64,000 nt of DNA from Asparagopsis taxiformis (taxonomy: Eukaryota; Rhodophyta; Florideophyceae; Bonnemaisoniales; Bonnemaisoniaceae): the NCBI GenBank assembly GCA_030407315.1, contig JALQPE010002619.1, positions 62,001-126,000 on the forward strand. Reading direction: 5' to 3'. Positions within the stretch are counted from its first letter, which is position 1. The number at the start of each line of letters is the position of its first letter. A program made the position numbers and the translations under genes. The notes beneath the pieces are model-generated. The model was not told where the DNA came from, did no database searches, and was given only the letters and a program-made list of their open reading frames with translations. Below, one piece after another: positions 1 to 8,026 of the stretch.

Positions 1-459
1 AATGCGTCGCTGCAGTTTTCTCTGATAGGCCTCCTTGTGTCGCAACGTCTCTGCTTCGGCCGAGTTTTCCTCGGCGGTATAGTCGACGTCGAGGTCGTTT
101 ACGACGTGCACGGCGGTGTCCGGGGCGGCGGCGTTGGAAATGTCGGTCTCGCGGGAGCCGACGAGCAGTAGACGCTGGTCGGGTCGGAGAGCAAGGTCGC
201 GCAAGGGGAGATTGTCCATGGTTGCATGGCCGGGTACACCGGGTAGACCGACGATTTTTTGACGCTTTGGTAGCACATCGGTCAGCTGGAAGAGTCGCGC
301 TTTCAAGTCGGCGATTGTGCTTTGATGCGATAGTTCAACTGCATAGGTGGAGGTGCCCCATTTGACGCGGAGAGCTACTTCATTTTCGTCGTCCGGTATT
401 TCGCGCTGGAGAGTGTGCGGGGCCTCCGCGTCAGGCGCATGCTCCATGATGGAGTCCAT
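1..459 (-). CDS. UBLCP1: UBLCP1-like ubiquitin-like-domain CTD phosphatase, N-terminal part
   Basis: First 153 codons of a minus-strand gene that leaves the window at its left edge, translated by hand from the ATG at 457-459 (a second in-frame ATG follows at 445-447). Residues about 26-95 read as a ubiquitin-like domain (VALRVKWGTSTYAVELS, then ADLKARLFQLTDVLP and RQKIVGLPGVPG). An acidic linker and KEAYQRKLQRRI follow, the point at which UBLCP1 proteins pass into their HAD-type phosphatase domain. In other eukaryotes UBLCP1 docks on the 26S proteasome through the UBL and dephosphorylates it in the nucleus. The catalytic DxDxT motif would lie outside the window, so the enzyme assignment is an inference from domain order. 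Another UBL protein is the main alternative. Confidence 0.65.
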   Translation of the reverse strand, partial: MDSIMEHAPDAEAPHTLQREIPDDENEVALRVKWGTSTYAVELSHQSTIADLKARLFQLTDVLPKRQKIVGLPGVPGHATMDNLPLRDLALRPDQRLLLVGSRETDISNAAAPDTAVHVVNDLDVDYTAEENSAEAETLRHKEAYQRKLQRRI

Positions 460-997
460 GGTTGTTGCACTCGAGGATATACAAGTGCTCGTAGATCCCT
501 CCAGCGTGCTGATGACTTGACTTGGTTGTGTGTAGATTACGACTTTCGAGAGATGTGAATATAATCATACTGCGCTAAAACCAGTGTTCTTACTAGAGCT
601 GTATTTATCGGGCCAGGAAGCTTCCTATCTAATTCCGCTACTCGCTCGTGGGAAAGTACTACTGTATAACACAAGAACATGAATGACAGAAACGCTCCGA
701 CCGCAACGCTCCTACGTGTCTCCATGTCATATTGCTTTTCCTTGTATCACATCATCCCTACGCACCCTCCCCTTACAATAGCATACCGCACCTATCATAA
801 ATTACAATTACATCCAGTAATTACAATTACCCAGACGCCGACCATCCGCGCCGCCACCCGGCGAGCGACTTTGCCGACCAGCACTGCATACCTGTCCCGG
901 CACATTAACCCATCCCTTCTCCCTCCCTCCTCCACCACTGCCAGTCAAAGCCATCCGATAAACCCCGTCCATCTCTCAACACCCACGCAAAACAAAA
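460..997. other. Intergenic, divergent promoter region UBLCP1/RPLP1
   Basis: 538 bp between two divergently transcribed genes. The part next to RPLP1 (about 880-997) is C/T-rich on the plus strand, as expected for a 5' leader of a ribosomal protein gene. I see no RNA gene and no conserved small protein here. Confidence 0.6.
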
Positions 998-1402
998 ATG
1001 GCAGCTCCAAACGAAATGGCCTGCGTCTACGCCGCGCTAATCCTCCACGACGACGGCATTCCAATCACGGTACGAAATGCGCATCATCCAAAACGACCCA
1101 TCCGTCCATCCGCCCGCACTAACCCTCGTCCACACGTCGCGATCCGCCCGTAGGAGGACAAAATTAAGACCCTGACAGCCGCCGCAGGCATCACCGTCGA
1201 GCCGTACTGGCCCGCAATGTTCGCCAAGCTGCTCGAAAAGGTCAGTCTCGACGATCTCATTAGCAACATCGGCGCCGCTCCGGCCGCAGCCCCCGCCGCC
1301 GCTGGCGACGCACCCGCCGCCGACGCACCAGCAGAGGAGGAGGCTAAGGAAGAGTCGGAGGAGGAGGAAGAGGAGGACATGGACTTTGATCTCTTCGACT
1401 AA
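998..1402 (+). CDS. RPLP1: 60S acidic ribosomal protein P1, two exons
   Basis: Exon 1 is 998-1069 (24 codons, ending DDGIPIT), the intron is 1070-1153 (GTACGA...GTAG, branch site CACTAAC at 1117-1123), and exon 2 is 1154-1402 ([20 protein letters not shown] onward). The spliced protein has 106 residues, the normal length for P1. Order: N-terminal helical dimerisation domain ([30 protein letters not shown]), Ala/Pro hinge, acidic tail. P1 pairs with P2 on P0 to form the ribosomal stalk that recruits and activates translation factors. The C-terminus reads DMDFDLFD, whereas most eukaryotes have DMGFGLFD; both glycines are aspartates here. The phase-0 intron after the first 24 codons restores the family reading frame exactly, so the gene model is secure. 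Confidence 0.95.
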
Positions 1403-2060
1403 TTTTAATTCGACCATTGTCACCTCCATGGCTCCCTTCCGCTCTGTACAGATTTGTTGTGCGATCCTTTCCGCTTCGGTTTTGACGAGTAAACACACGC
1501 TGCTCTGTCTACAATTTGCGAGCATTTTGTCGTAGGTCGTTAGCGCTGCGGTTGTAGTGCATTTGAGATTGGCGAACGGTGTAGCTTGTAGGCGGTGCTT
1601 GCGACCTGCAACTCTGGTTTATGTCCTGCGCCGTTTATGGAACGCGTGTAGTAAGAGTCGGTCCAGGCATGGTTACATCGCGATTCTGTGCGCCGGATGC
1701 CGCAAGCTGACTTGAGTACTATGGGTATTCTTCAAATCTTGAGCAGATGGAAGTGTAGTTCATTGTTTTCTAAGCCATCTCGTAAAGGGTAGACTTGGAC
1801 AAATCCTTCGCGTGTAGAAGCCCACTTCTAGAAAGTGGCAAATTGAGATTTGGCGTCGGTAGTTGGTCTGCTCAGTTGCGCCGATACCAATGTGTAATTT
1901 AAATAAAATTGACGCAGCCGCTGTCTGGAAAACTTTATATGACCAAGCCAACGAGCGACGCACTCCAGAAATAGCGTTCACCTGCTTCACGCTCAGTTGG
2001 CGTCGTTGTCGTGAAACCGAAATCATCCAGCTTGACCGGCGCAGTTAAGCTTGAAACAAA
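1403..2060. other. Intergenic between RPLP1 and RPB12
   Basis: 658 bp downstream of RPLP1 and upstream of RPB12. It contains an A/T-rich patch near 1893-1912 and a short near-palindrome (CCACTT...AAGTGG) near 1829-1846. No convincing coding sequence, tRNA or snRNA was seen on either strand. Confidence 0.5.
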
Positions 2061-2292
2061 ATGCTATATAAGTGCGGGGTGCGTTCAACAAATCTGTACA
2101 TAATTACTGTTTAAACACCGCCGTTGCACATCGCGTCTTCTGACTTACTTGTCCTCTGAAATTGCACACCAACAGGGCTGCGGGCAGAACGTCGAATTGA
2201 CGGCAGGCTCGCCTGTGAAATGTAATTCGTGCGGAAGTCGCATATTGTGGAAACTGAGGACGTCTAAAGTCGTGCAATACGAAGCTCGCTAA
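2061..2292 (+). CDS. RPB12: RNA polymerases I, II and III subunit RPABC4 (RPB12), two exons
   Basis: A 44-residue protein in two exons: 2061-2078 (MLYKCG) and 2176-2292 (GCGQNVELTAGSPVKC..., ending KVVQYEAR). The intron 2079-2175 (97 bp) is GTGCGT...ACAG with a probable branch site TTCTGAC near 2138. The product has the four zinc ligands of RPB12 (C5, C8, C22, C25) and the family C-terminal signature R-I-L-x-K-x-R-T-x-x-V-x-x-x-E/D-A-R. RPB12 is a shared structural subunit that binds zinc and helps hold the RPB2/RPB3 (or equivalent) interface in all three nuclear polymerases. The intron falls between the first two zinc ligands, separating Cys5 from Cys8. Exon 1 has only 18 nt, so this gene is easy to miss. 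Confidence 0.93.
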
Positions 2293-2420
2293 ACCTCTGA
2301 TGTTGGCAAGTCCATCGACGGCTGCCGGTCCGCATGGCTGGATGCCGATGCAACTCTACCATGGCGCAATTGTGGAAATCTAGACCAATTATAGATGTAG
2401 AATGACTTTCGCAGCAGTTG

Positions 2421-2819
2421 TTACCAGCTTGTTGTGTGCTCGGGACAAATAGCCGACGCATAGTCAAATGCTGTGCTCAATTTCACGTGCCTGATTTGTA
2501 AACGACATTGTTGCACGTTTCGCTTTGATACTCGCCCAGGAACTTTCAGACATGCGCGTTTCGAAAGTGACAGAGGATTAACACTTGAAACATGAGCGGT
2601 GAGAACTAATTTAGGACGCTGAAAGCTAGTATCGTCCGGTTGGAGTACAGTCGCTTTGAAAACCTGTCGGTGGTACCCTTGGGCAGCATTTTCAGTGCGC
2701 AACGCCAGTGGTGGCAGTTCATGCAAAAAATTGCTATTCGGAAATACTGTTACCCGGGTGTGTCTTCTGGCCACCACAGCAGCTAACACTTCACTACTGA
2801 TGCCAATATCGTATGACAT
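2421..2819 (-). CDS. Doubtful open reading frame, 132 residues, no recognised family
   Basis: An ATG-started frame inside the 613-bp gap between RPB12 (ends 2292) and TRAPPC10 (starts 2906). The product has 132 residues and no motif, signal peptide or membrane segment that I recognise. The opposite strand also keeps short open frames here, including a Cys/His-rich stretch (TCLICKRHCCTFRF) around 2485-2530. I cannot tell which strand, if either, is coding. It is recorded because nothing else explains the gap; it may be only the 5' leader and promoter of TRAPPC10. Confidence 0.15.
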   Translation of the reverse strand: MSYDIGISSEVLAAVVARRHTRVTVFPNSNFLHELPPLALRTENAAQGYHRQVFKATVLQPDDTSFQRPKLVLTAHVSSVNPLSLSKRACLKVPGRVSKRNVQQCRLQIRHVKLSTAFDYASAICPEHTTSW

Positions 2820-2905
2820 GACATTTCTGTCATCGTTTTCCCGCTGCTGGTTCTTCCATCAGCAACTTGGTTTTCGTCAATGACCTGACCAACCATAGCC
2901 CCGTC

Positions 2906-5900
2906 ATGGAGAATGACTCACCGACCGCCTCTCTACTAGAAGGACTCCCTATTTGGGTGAACGATTCCAATCGAGTTTGGAGTACGTTACGAATCGCGCG
3001 TTCGATTCCTCTCGGACGATTAGAATGGGTCTGGAGTTCTCGCGGATCCTCCATTCAGGATACATCAACATCCGCGCGCGCCGTCTTTGAAATTTCAAAT
3101 GCCCAAGCTCCGACACTGCCGTATCTCAGCGAACAGCCGCATGACTGGTATCAGGCGCCCCATGTGTACATTCTTATAACAATTCTCAGCGAACTGCAAG
3201 GGAAAAGAGACTCGCCTGCCTGGCTGCGTATTCGCACATTTGTTGACGACTGTCGCGAAAAGGCACGCGAGTATATCATAATCTTCGCCGCGACGAACTT
3301 GGAGGTGCAACAACATCAGAGGATACTGGACAACTTGCGCTCGGAAGTCAACTTGACTTCGAGAGGCCGCGAGCGCGTAGTTGTTGTACCACCTGCTGAA
3401 ATTAAGGAGGAACAATTGCCCATAACGCATCTGCACCATTCGCCATCCCATCAGGACCTTTTGTTGCGTCTGCGCGAGTGTGTCCGAGATGGAGCACAAG
3501 CACGCGTTAATATGTATGCTGAACAGGTATCTCGTTCTTTGGCTAATGTCAAGTCTCCTTCATGGTACTTTTTCAAGTTTTTCGCACTCAAGGAGGGGAT
3601 GGCTTTCCTGTTTGCCCAGCTTGGCAGACGAGATCTCGCAATTAAATTCTATGAAGAGATATATGCAGTCATGTGCGAAAGCCACCATCGCGGCTTCGCT
3701 AGATTTTGCGATCTCAATGCTGCAGAAGCTGCAGCTGCTGTTATAAATCCAGATACTGTGGATTATCGAGCGCGATTGATTGATGGATCTATTACAGAGC
3801 TCGATTTGAGAACCTATCTGTTTGCAAGGGAAGTGTCTCTTTTACGACTGGATCGCAGGTATTATGAGATGGCGGAACGCGGTCTCAAATTTATCAACGC
3901 TTTAGCTCGAAGGTGTGGAGAAGAAGCCATGCAGGGAGGGAATTACATCACGCCGGTATTTAGAGATACGTGGACTTTCTCCGCTTGTCGTGCTCTAGCT
4001 GGTGTTCTAGCCATCGCAATACCAACACAAAAAGAATCAGCCAAGGCGGTCTCTGTACAGCTCTCATCGCACCGTGAAAGACATACCGCTCGTCTGATTG
4101 CTGGCTTCCATGTTAATGCCCTGAAGGCGCTTATCGGGCTAGCATCTTTGGTTTTACCTGGTGTCTTGTCACAATTTCCAGTGCCAAACGTAAAGCCTGC
4201 GCTGATCGAAGAGGCCAAGAATAATTCGAGCGAAAAACTGCGGAAAGCTTTGAGTAGCGCATCAGAAGCGGAGACACTATATTCAGAGATAGCAAATGCC
4301 GCTGCAAGCCTGTACGAGATGGGTGGTAGAGAGCGTGGTGCAGCAGCATTAGATGGGGACGCTGGTATTGTACGAATGTTCAATGGTAGCTACAGCGAAG
4401 CTGAAAAGCTTTTGAATGCTCAATGCCAGCGTTTTGTGAATGACAATGGCTGGGACTATCTGCATCGAAGGCAGAGAGCACAACTAGCCAAAGTCGAACA
4501 ACGGCTTGGTCGTGTGCAAGAATACTTGGTTAATTGTCTTACCATGCTGTACATGACTCGGTCATCTAGGCTTCTTGTGAGGAAAGAATCGCTGTCAGAG
4601 GAGCAAGCTAAATTCTATGCCGATGAAGCTGTGAAGTGGGCCAAAGAGTCATTGGAGACAGCGAAACAGTTGCCGCGAGTGATGAAATACAGGGCAGATC
4701 GGCTATTTCAGGTGTATGTACTGCCGAATAACGAATGTTGGCAGGAGGGAGATCCTGGTACAGCGACCGTACGAATCAAGTCTGACATACCTGCTGCCAT
4801 CAAGTTGGATCATGTTGTCCTGGAGTTTTCCTGGACAAATAGTCTTTCCACTGATGTTAGGAGGTCGGCATTGCGTGAGGATAAGACACGGTTTGGAAAA
4901 CAAGAAACTAATGAAGGCTCTCCTCGATCAAGCTGGCTATCTAGTCCAGGGAGCAGATTCGGATCAGTAGCTGTGGAAAATTCCCACCGCTTGATCATGG
5001 AAAATGATGGCTCTGTGGAGTTGGGGGAAGGTGTGACAGATATTGTTGTAACATCTAAGGAAATTCCGTATCAAGGCTGTTACAGCGTTATCCATGCAGC
5101 ATTATTTCTTGGCAACCTAAAACTTGTGCAGACAGCAATGCGGACTCCCTTGTCTTCCGTTGTGACAACGAAGGGTGGACCTGACCTCAAGCGTCCTTCC
5201 TCGCCTGGAATACCTATTTCACAACCTGACTGTGAAAATGGCATAGTGCGATTTCCACTATTCTTTTCAGCTCAACGGCCTCCGTCAGCGGCAGTTGTGA
5301 TCGATAACGAAGCTTCATTGTTTCTTGCACCAAGTTGTGTGCAATACCTGACTGTGAAACTAATTGCAGGTGAACACGGAGTTAAAAAGGGCGCACGGCT
5401 TTTATGCAATCTGTTAAATGTGGATAAGTCGTCCTTCAGTTTTACAAACCAGTTTGTTGAATTTGTGAATGGCTCGCAGAACAATGTCGATTTGAAAGAT
5501 GAAATCGAAGTTTTGGACATATGTCAACTCAAATCTGTAGATTGTGACAGTTTTGATCGAGGAGAATATGTGCTTCCTAATGACTTGCAGGCACACGAAG
5601 TTCTAAAAGCAAGAATTGGTGTTCGTCTCCTTGCTTCAGCAAGCGAAGTGTATACTGAAAGCGATGAGGAAGATTTTGGTGGTCTGGATTGCGTTTTGAT
5701 GTTGTCAATGTCATGTTCTGAGCTGGACAGTTCTTCTAATCGAGAGTTTGTTGGTGAGACTGAAGCAAATTTGCATTTTTGTTCCCCAATTGATATAGCC
5801 GCACGAATAGACCTCAACTCTGAATGGGATGACGGTATTTCAATTGGTGTCGGTCTCGATGGCACTCCATTAAGTGACGGCGGTACATTAGTTTGCTCCA

Positions 5901-6961
5901 TTCAATCTAAGATATTGGAACAGGAATCCATCACGCTTACTGAAGCAACGCTGGAGACCCCAAAGTGGCTAGAGTTGCGACCGGATGAACCCCCTGCCCA
6001 TGTGGAATTATTACCATGTTTATTGCGGAGTGCTGGTGTATTTATCTGTGCATTCGATGTGCTGGTCAGGGAGGAAGTGACGCAGCAGTTTTCTGCCAAT
6101 AGTTTTTCCGATGATGATGTGACGAAAGGTGCGATCAGTAGGCGAATGTCGTCTTTAAAAGGGAAGGTTTCTGGCATATCATTAAGCTCTGATGGGATGC
6201 CAAGACTAGAGCCACGAATCTCGACAGAATCAGCGATTGGCAAAGCGGTAACGAATATTTCGTCTACGGAAATAGTCAATCAAGGAGAAGAAGCGGATCT
6301 AAGTATGGATAATTCTAGCTCTGGAGACGGGCATGCAGATGATGTCGTTGACCTTTCAGGTTCAGGAAATTCTAATTCAGCTTCGGCAGATACAGTAGTT
6401 CCTGATGGAACCGCAAACAGTGCTACATTACATCTGAGCTTCCGGATTGCCGGTGTCGAAGGGGTTGGTCATATCGAGCGCCACATCAGTATGGGTGCTT
6501 TGCGAAATTGTAAGCGACGCTTCCGCATTTCTCGAAGTGTTAGTTCGGCTGGTACTGTGGGTCAGCTCATTGAAGTGGGATATTCTGTCACAATAGTCGG
6601 GCGCGAGTATGATATAGATGCGGTTGTGATGCAATATGAAGTAGACGCCGACCCAACAAGTTGGATAGTAGCAGGTCGGCGTCGGGGGCAGCTGGAGTTG
6701 TCACAAGGTGTTGCGGCGCACGCAACTGCAAATATCATAGCCTTACAAGCAGGACGATTGCGATTGCCCGGACTAAGGTTGTTTAGCAAGGAAGGACGAG
6801 GGCTACCGTGGTCGCGTTATGAAAACGTAGACGAATGTGACCTTGTGTGTGTAGTGCCTTGTGGAAGCATTGTAAGTGGGTGCAAATTTTCAGAGGGACG
6901 GGATGAGGAAGGGAAAGCAATGCCTGTGGTGATTGCATCGGATTCATTCTTCAGCCAATAA
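2906..6961 (+). CDS. TRAPPC10: TRAPP II complex subunit TRAPPC10/TRS130
   Basis: A 1351-residue intronless protein. I start at the ATG at 2906 (MENDSPTASLLEGLPIW); the open frame extends 13 codons upstream but only to a TTG. N-terminal residues about 90-205 match the TRAPPC10 region around HVYILITIL and the later HSPSHQDLLLRLRECVRDG. The family block SWYFFKFFALKEGMAFLFAQ followed by RDLAIKFYEEI sits near residues 220-257. The C-terminus has the expected beta-rich domain (IALQAGRLRLPGLRLF near 1285-1300). TRAPPC10 is a large subunit specific to TRAPP II, the exchange factor for Rab11/Ypt31-class GTPases at late Golgi and in secretion or cell-plate traffic. Length fits the family (about 1100-1260 residues in animals, fungi and plants), slightly long. 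Acidic Ser-rich stretches near residues 1080-1180 look disordered. Confidence 0.8.
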   Translation: MENDSPTASLLEGLPIWVNDSNRVWSTLRIARSIPLGRLEWVWSSRGSSIQDTSTSARAVFEISNAQAPTLPYLSEQPHDWYQAPHVYILITILSELQGKRDSPAWLRIRTFVDDCREKAREYIIIFAATNLEVQQHQRILDNLRSEVNLTSRGRERVVVVPPAEIKEEQLPITHLHHSPSHQDLLLRLRECVRDGAQARVNMYAEQVSRSLANVKSPSWYFFKFFALKEGMAFLFAQLGRRDLAIKFYEEIYAVMCESHHRGFARFCDLNAAEAAAAVINPDTVDYRARLIDGSITELDLRTYLFAREVSLLRLDRRYYEMAERGLKFINALARRCGEEAMQGGNYITPVFRDTWTFSACRALAGVLAIAIPTQKESAKAVSVQLSSHRERHTARLIAGFHVNALKALIGLASLVLPGVLSQFPVPNVKPALIEEAKNNSSEKLRKALSSASEAETLYSEIANAAASLYEMGGRERGAAALDGDAGIVRMFNGSYSEAEKLLNAQCQRFVNDNGWDYLHRRQRAQLAKVEQRLGRVQEYLVNCLTMLYMTRSSRLLVRKESLSEEQAKFYADEAVKWAKESLETAKQLPRVMKYRADRLFQVYVLPNNECWQEGDPGTATVRIKSDIPAAIKLDHVVLEFSWTNSLSTDVRRSALREDKTRFGKQETNEGSPRSSWLSSPGSRFGSVAVENSHRLIMENDGSVELGEGVTDIVVTSKEIPYQGCYSVIHAALFLGNLKLVQTAMRTPLSSVVTTKGGPDLKRPSSPGIPISQPDCENGIVRFPLFFSAQRPPSAAVVIDNEASLFLAPSCVQYLTVKLIAGEHGVKKGARLLCNLLNVDKSSFSFTNQFVEFVNGSQNNVDLKDEIEVLDICQLKSVDCDSFDRGEYVLPNDLQAHEVLKARIGVRLLASASEVYTESDEEDFGGLDCVLMLSMSCSELDSSSNREFVGETEANLHFCSPIDIAARIDLNSEWDDGISIGVGLDGTPLSDGGTLVCSIQSKILEQESITLTEATLETPKWLELRPDEPPAHVELLPCLLRSAGVFICAFDVLVREEVTQQFSANSFSDDDVTKGAISRRMSSLKGKVSGISLSSDGMPRLEPRISTESAIGKAVTNISSTEIVNQGEEADLSMDNSSSGDGHADDVVDLSGSGNSNSASADTVVPDGTANSATLHLSFRIAGVEGVGHIERHISMGALRNCKRRFRISRSVSSAGTVGQLIEVGYSVTIVGREYDIDAVVMQYEVDADPTSWIVAGRRRGQLELSQGVAAHATANIIALQAGRLRLPGLRLFSKEGRGLPWSRYENVDECDLVCVVPCGSIVSGCKFSEGRDEEGKAMPVVIASDSFFSQ

Positions 6962-6979
6962 GAGGTGTAAAGACGTTGT

Positions 6980-7510
6980 TTATTGTGGGGGTGCCAATGG
7001 GTTCTGAATAGCTCTGAACCATTTGCGTAGAGTGGATTGCAGGCCAGGTACTTGGCGTTCAGCCACGCGAATTTCCTCGTCATCAAACTGGCGCAGTTGA
7101 TACCCGTATTCGATGTTGTCAGATGGCTCATTCTGGAGATTGGGATAAAGGCGAATGGCGCCCTGCATGAGATCCTGCTCGGCATCGAAAATGGCATTCG
7201 AAACCTGACTGCTACGCGGGACAGAGAGGCAGCCGACGGGTAGCCAGGGCATCTGCTCGTCCGGGTTGTCTGTACCTCCAGTGCGAAGACGAATCCATAC
7301 AGTGTACTCGGGCATTCCAGCGGCAGCCATTTCATCGTAGCGTTGCGAGGCGGCCTGACGGCGTTTGGAGGCATTCGAAGAGGGCGGCTTGTGGGGTTTT
7401 TTGCCAAAGCCTGATGGTTTGGTCGCCATTGACGGGGAACATACTGACGTAGGTACACGCCGTTGGTGTTGGGGAGCGAGAGGGGTCGGGGTGAGGAAGA
7501 GGAGATGCAT
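6980..7510 (-). CDS. HHL1-like plastid protein
   Basis: A 176-residue protein starting at the ATG 7508-7510 (MHLLFLTPTPLAPQHQRR); the frame opens 18 codons earlier only at a TTG. Residues 1-28 are rich in Ser/Thr/Pro/Arg with no acids and resemble a plastid transit peptide. The mature part begins MATKPSGFGKKPHKPP and has the conserved core PEYTVWIRL, MPWLPVGCLSVPRSSQV, NAIFDAEQDLMQGAIRLYP and EYGYQLRQF. This pattern fits the HHL1-type family shared by cyanobacteria and plastids; the Arabidopsis member is linked to photosystem II protection and repair in high light. That role is inferred from the family. The gene converges on TRAPPC10, with only 18 bp between the two stop codons, and is divergent from NOT4. 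Confidence 0.6.
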   Translation of the reverse strand: MHLLFLTPTPLAPQHQRRVPTSVCSPSMATKPSGFGKKPHKPPSSNASKRRQAASQRYDEMAAAGMPEYTVWIRLRTGGTDNPDEQMPWLPVGCLSVPRSSQVSNAIFDAEQDLMQGAIRLYPNLQNEPSDNIEYGYQLRQFDDEEIRVAERQVPGLQSTLRKWFRAIQNPLAPPQ

Positions 7511-8026
7511 TTGAGATGATGGCCTGGCTGAAGGGACGGAAGCGGAAACGTGAGTGGCTGGCAATGGAGATTAGAATTGTGCAGTTGAAAGGCGGCGGCA
7601 CGTGTACGACGTGTACACCGTAATATGTCATACCCTCCAGCCCGATATGATACGATGTTGGTACAACGTGGCCCGGACCGCTGTTTCGTGTAAGGGCTGT
7701 ACTTTGTATGGAGGCGAATAAGCGAATAGCACGTGTCTTGATATCAATTACATAATTATAACATTAATTATAAGCTTAGTGCTGATGAACATGTCGCCTA
7801 TGCGCTGCGTGGTGACTCGTCTGAAGAATACATTGAAGCGACCGCCAGCAGCGTGCGCCATTCCGTCCACGCTGTAGTTCTGTAGCGCCTTCGCTGCGCA
7901 CCTACGTACATAGCCCAGTCCATCACCACAAACGCCCCCCATCGTCCTCAACACTTATTCGCGCCGAGCCACGCTGTGCCCCGTCCGCGCCACACTCGGA
8001 GTGTCCCCGAGTTGTGCGCATTCATC
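7511..8026. other. Divergent promoter region HHL1-like/NOT4
   Basis: 516 bp between two divergent genes. An A/T-rich stretch (TAATTATAACATTAATTATAA) lies around 7752-7772. No RNA gene or conserved short protein was seen. Confidence 0.5.

Noticed and set aside
1037..1525. Long minus-strand frames over the P1 gene
   Set aside because: They are antisense to a clearly spliced ribosomal P1 gene and their composition only mirrors its Ala/Glu-rich exon.
1660..1716. Short plus-strand frame with ILCAGCRKLT, like an LSD1-type zinc finger start
   Set aside because: It ends in a stop after the second Cys, has no suitable start, and I found no splice sites that would continue the finger.
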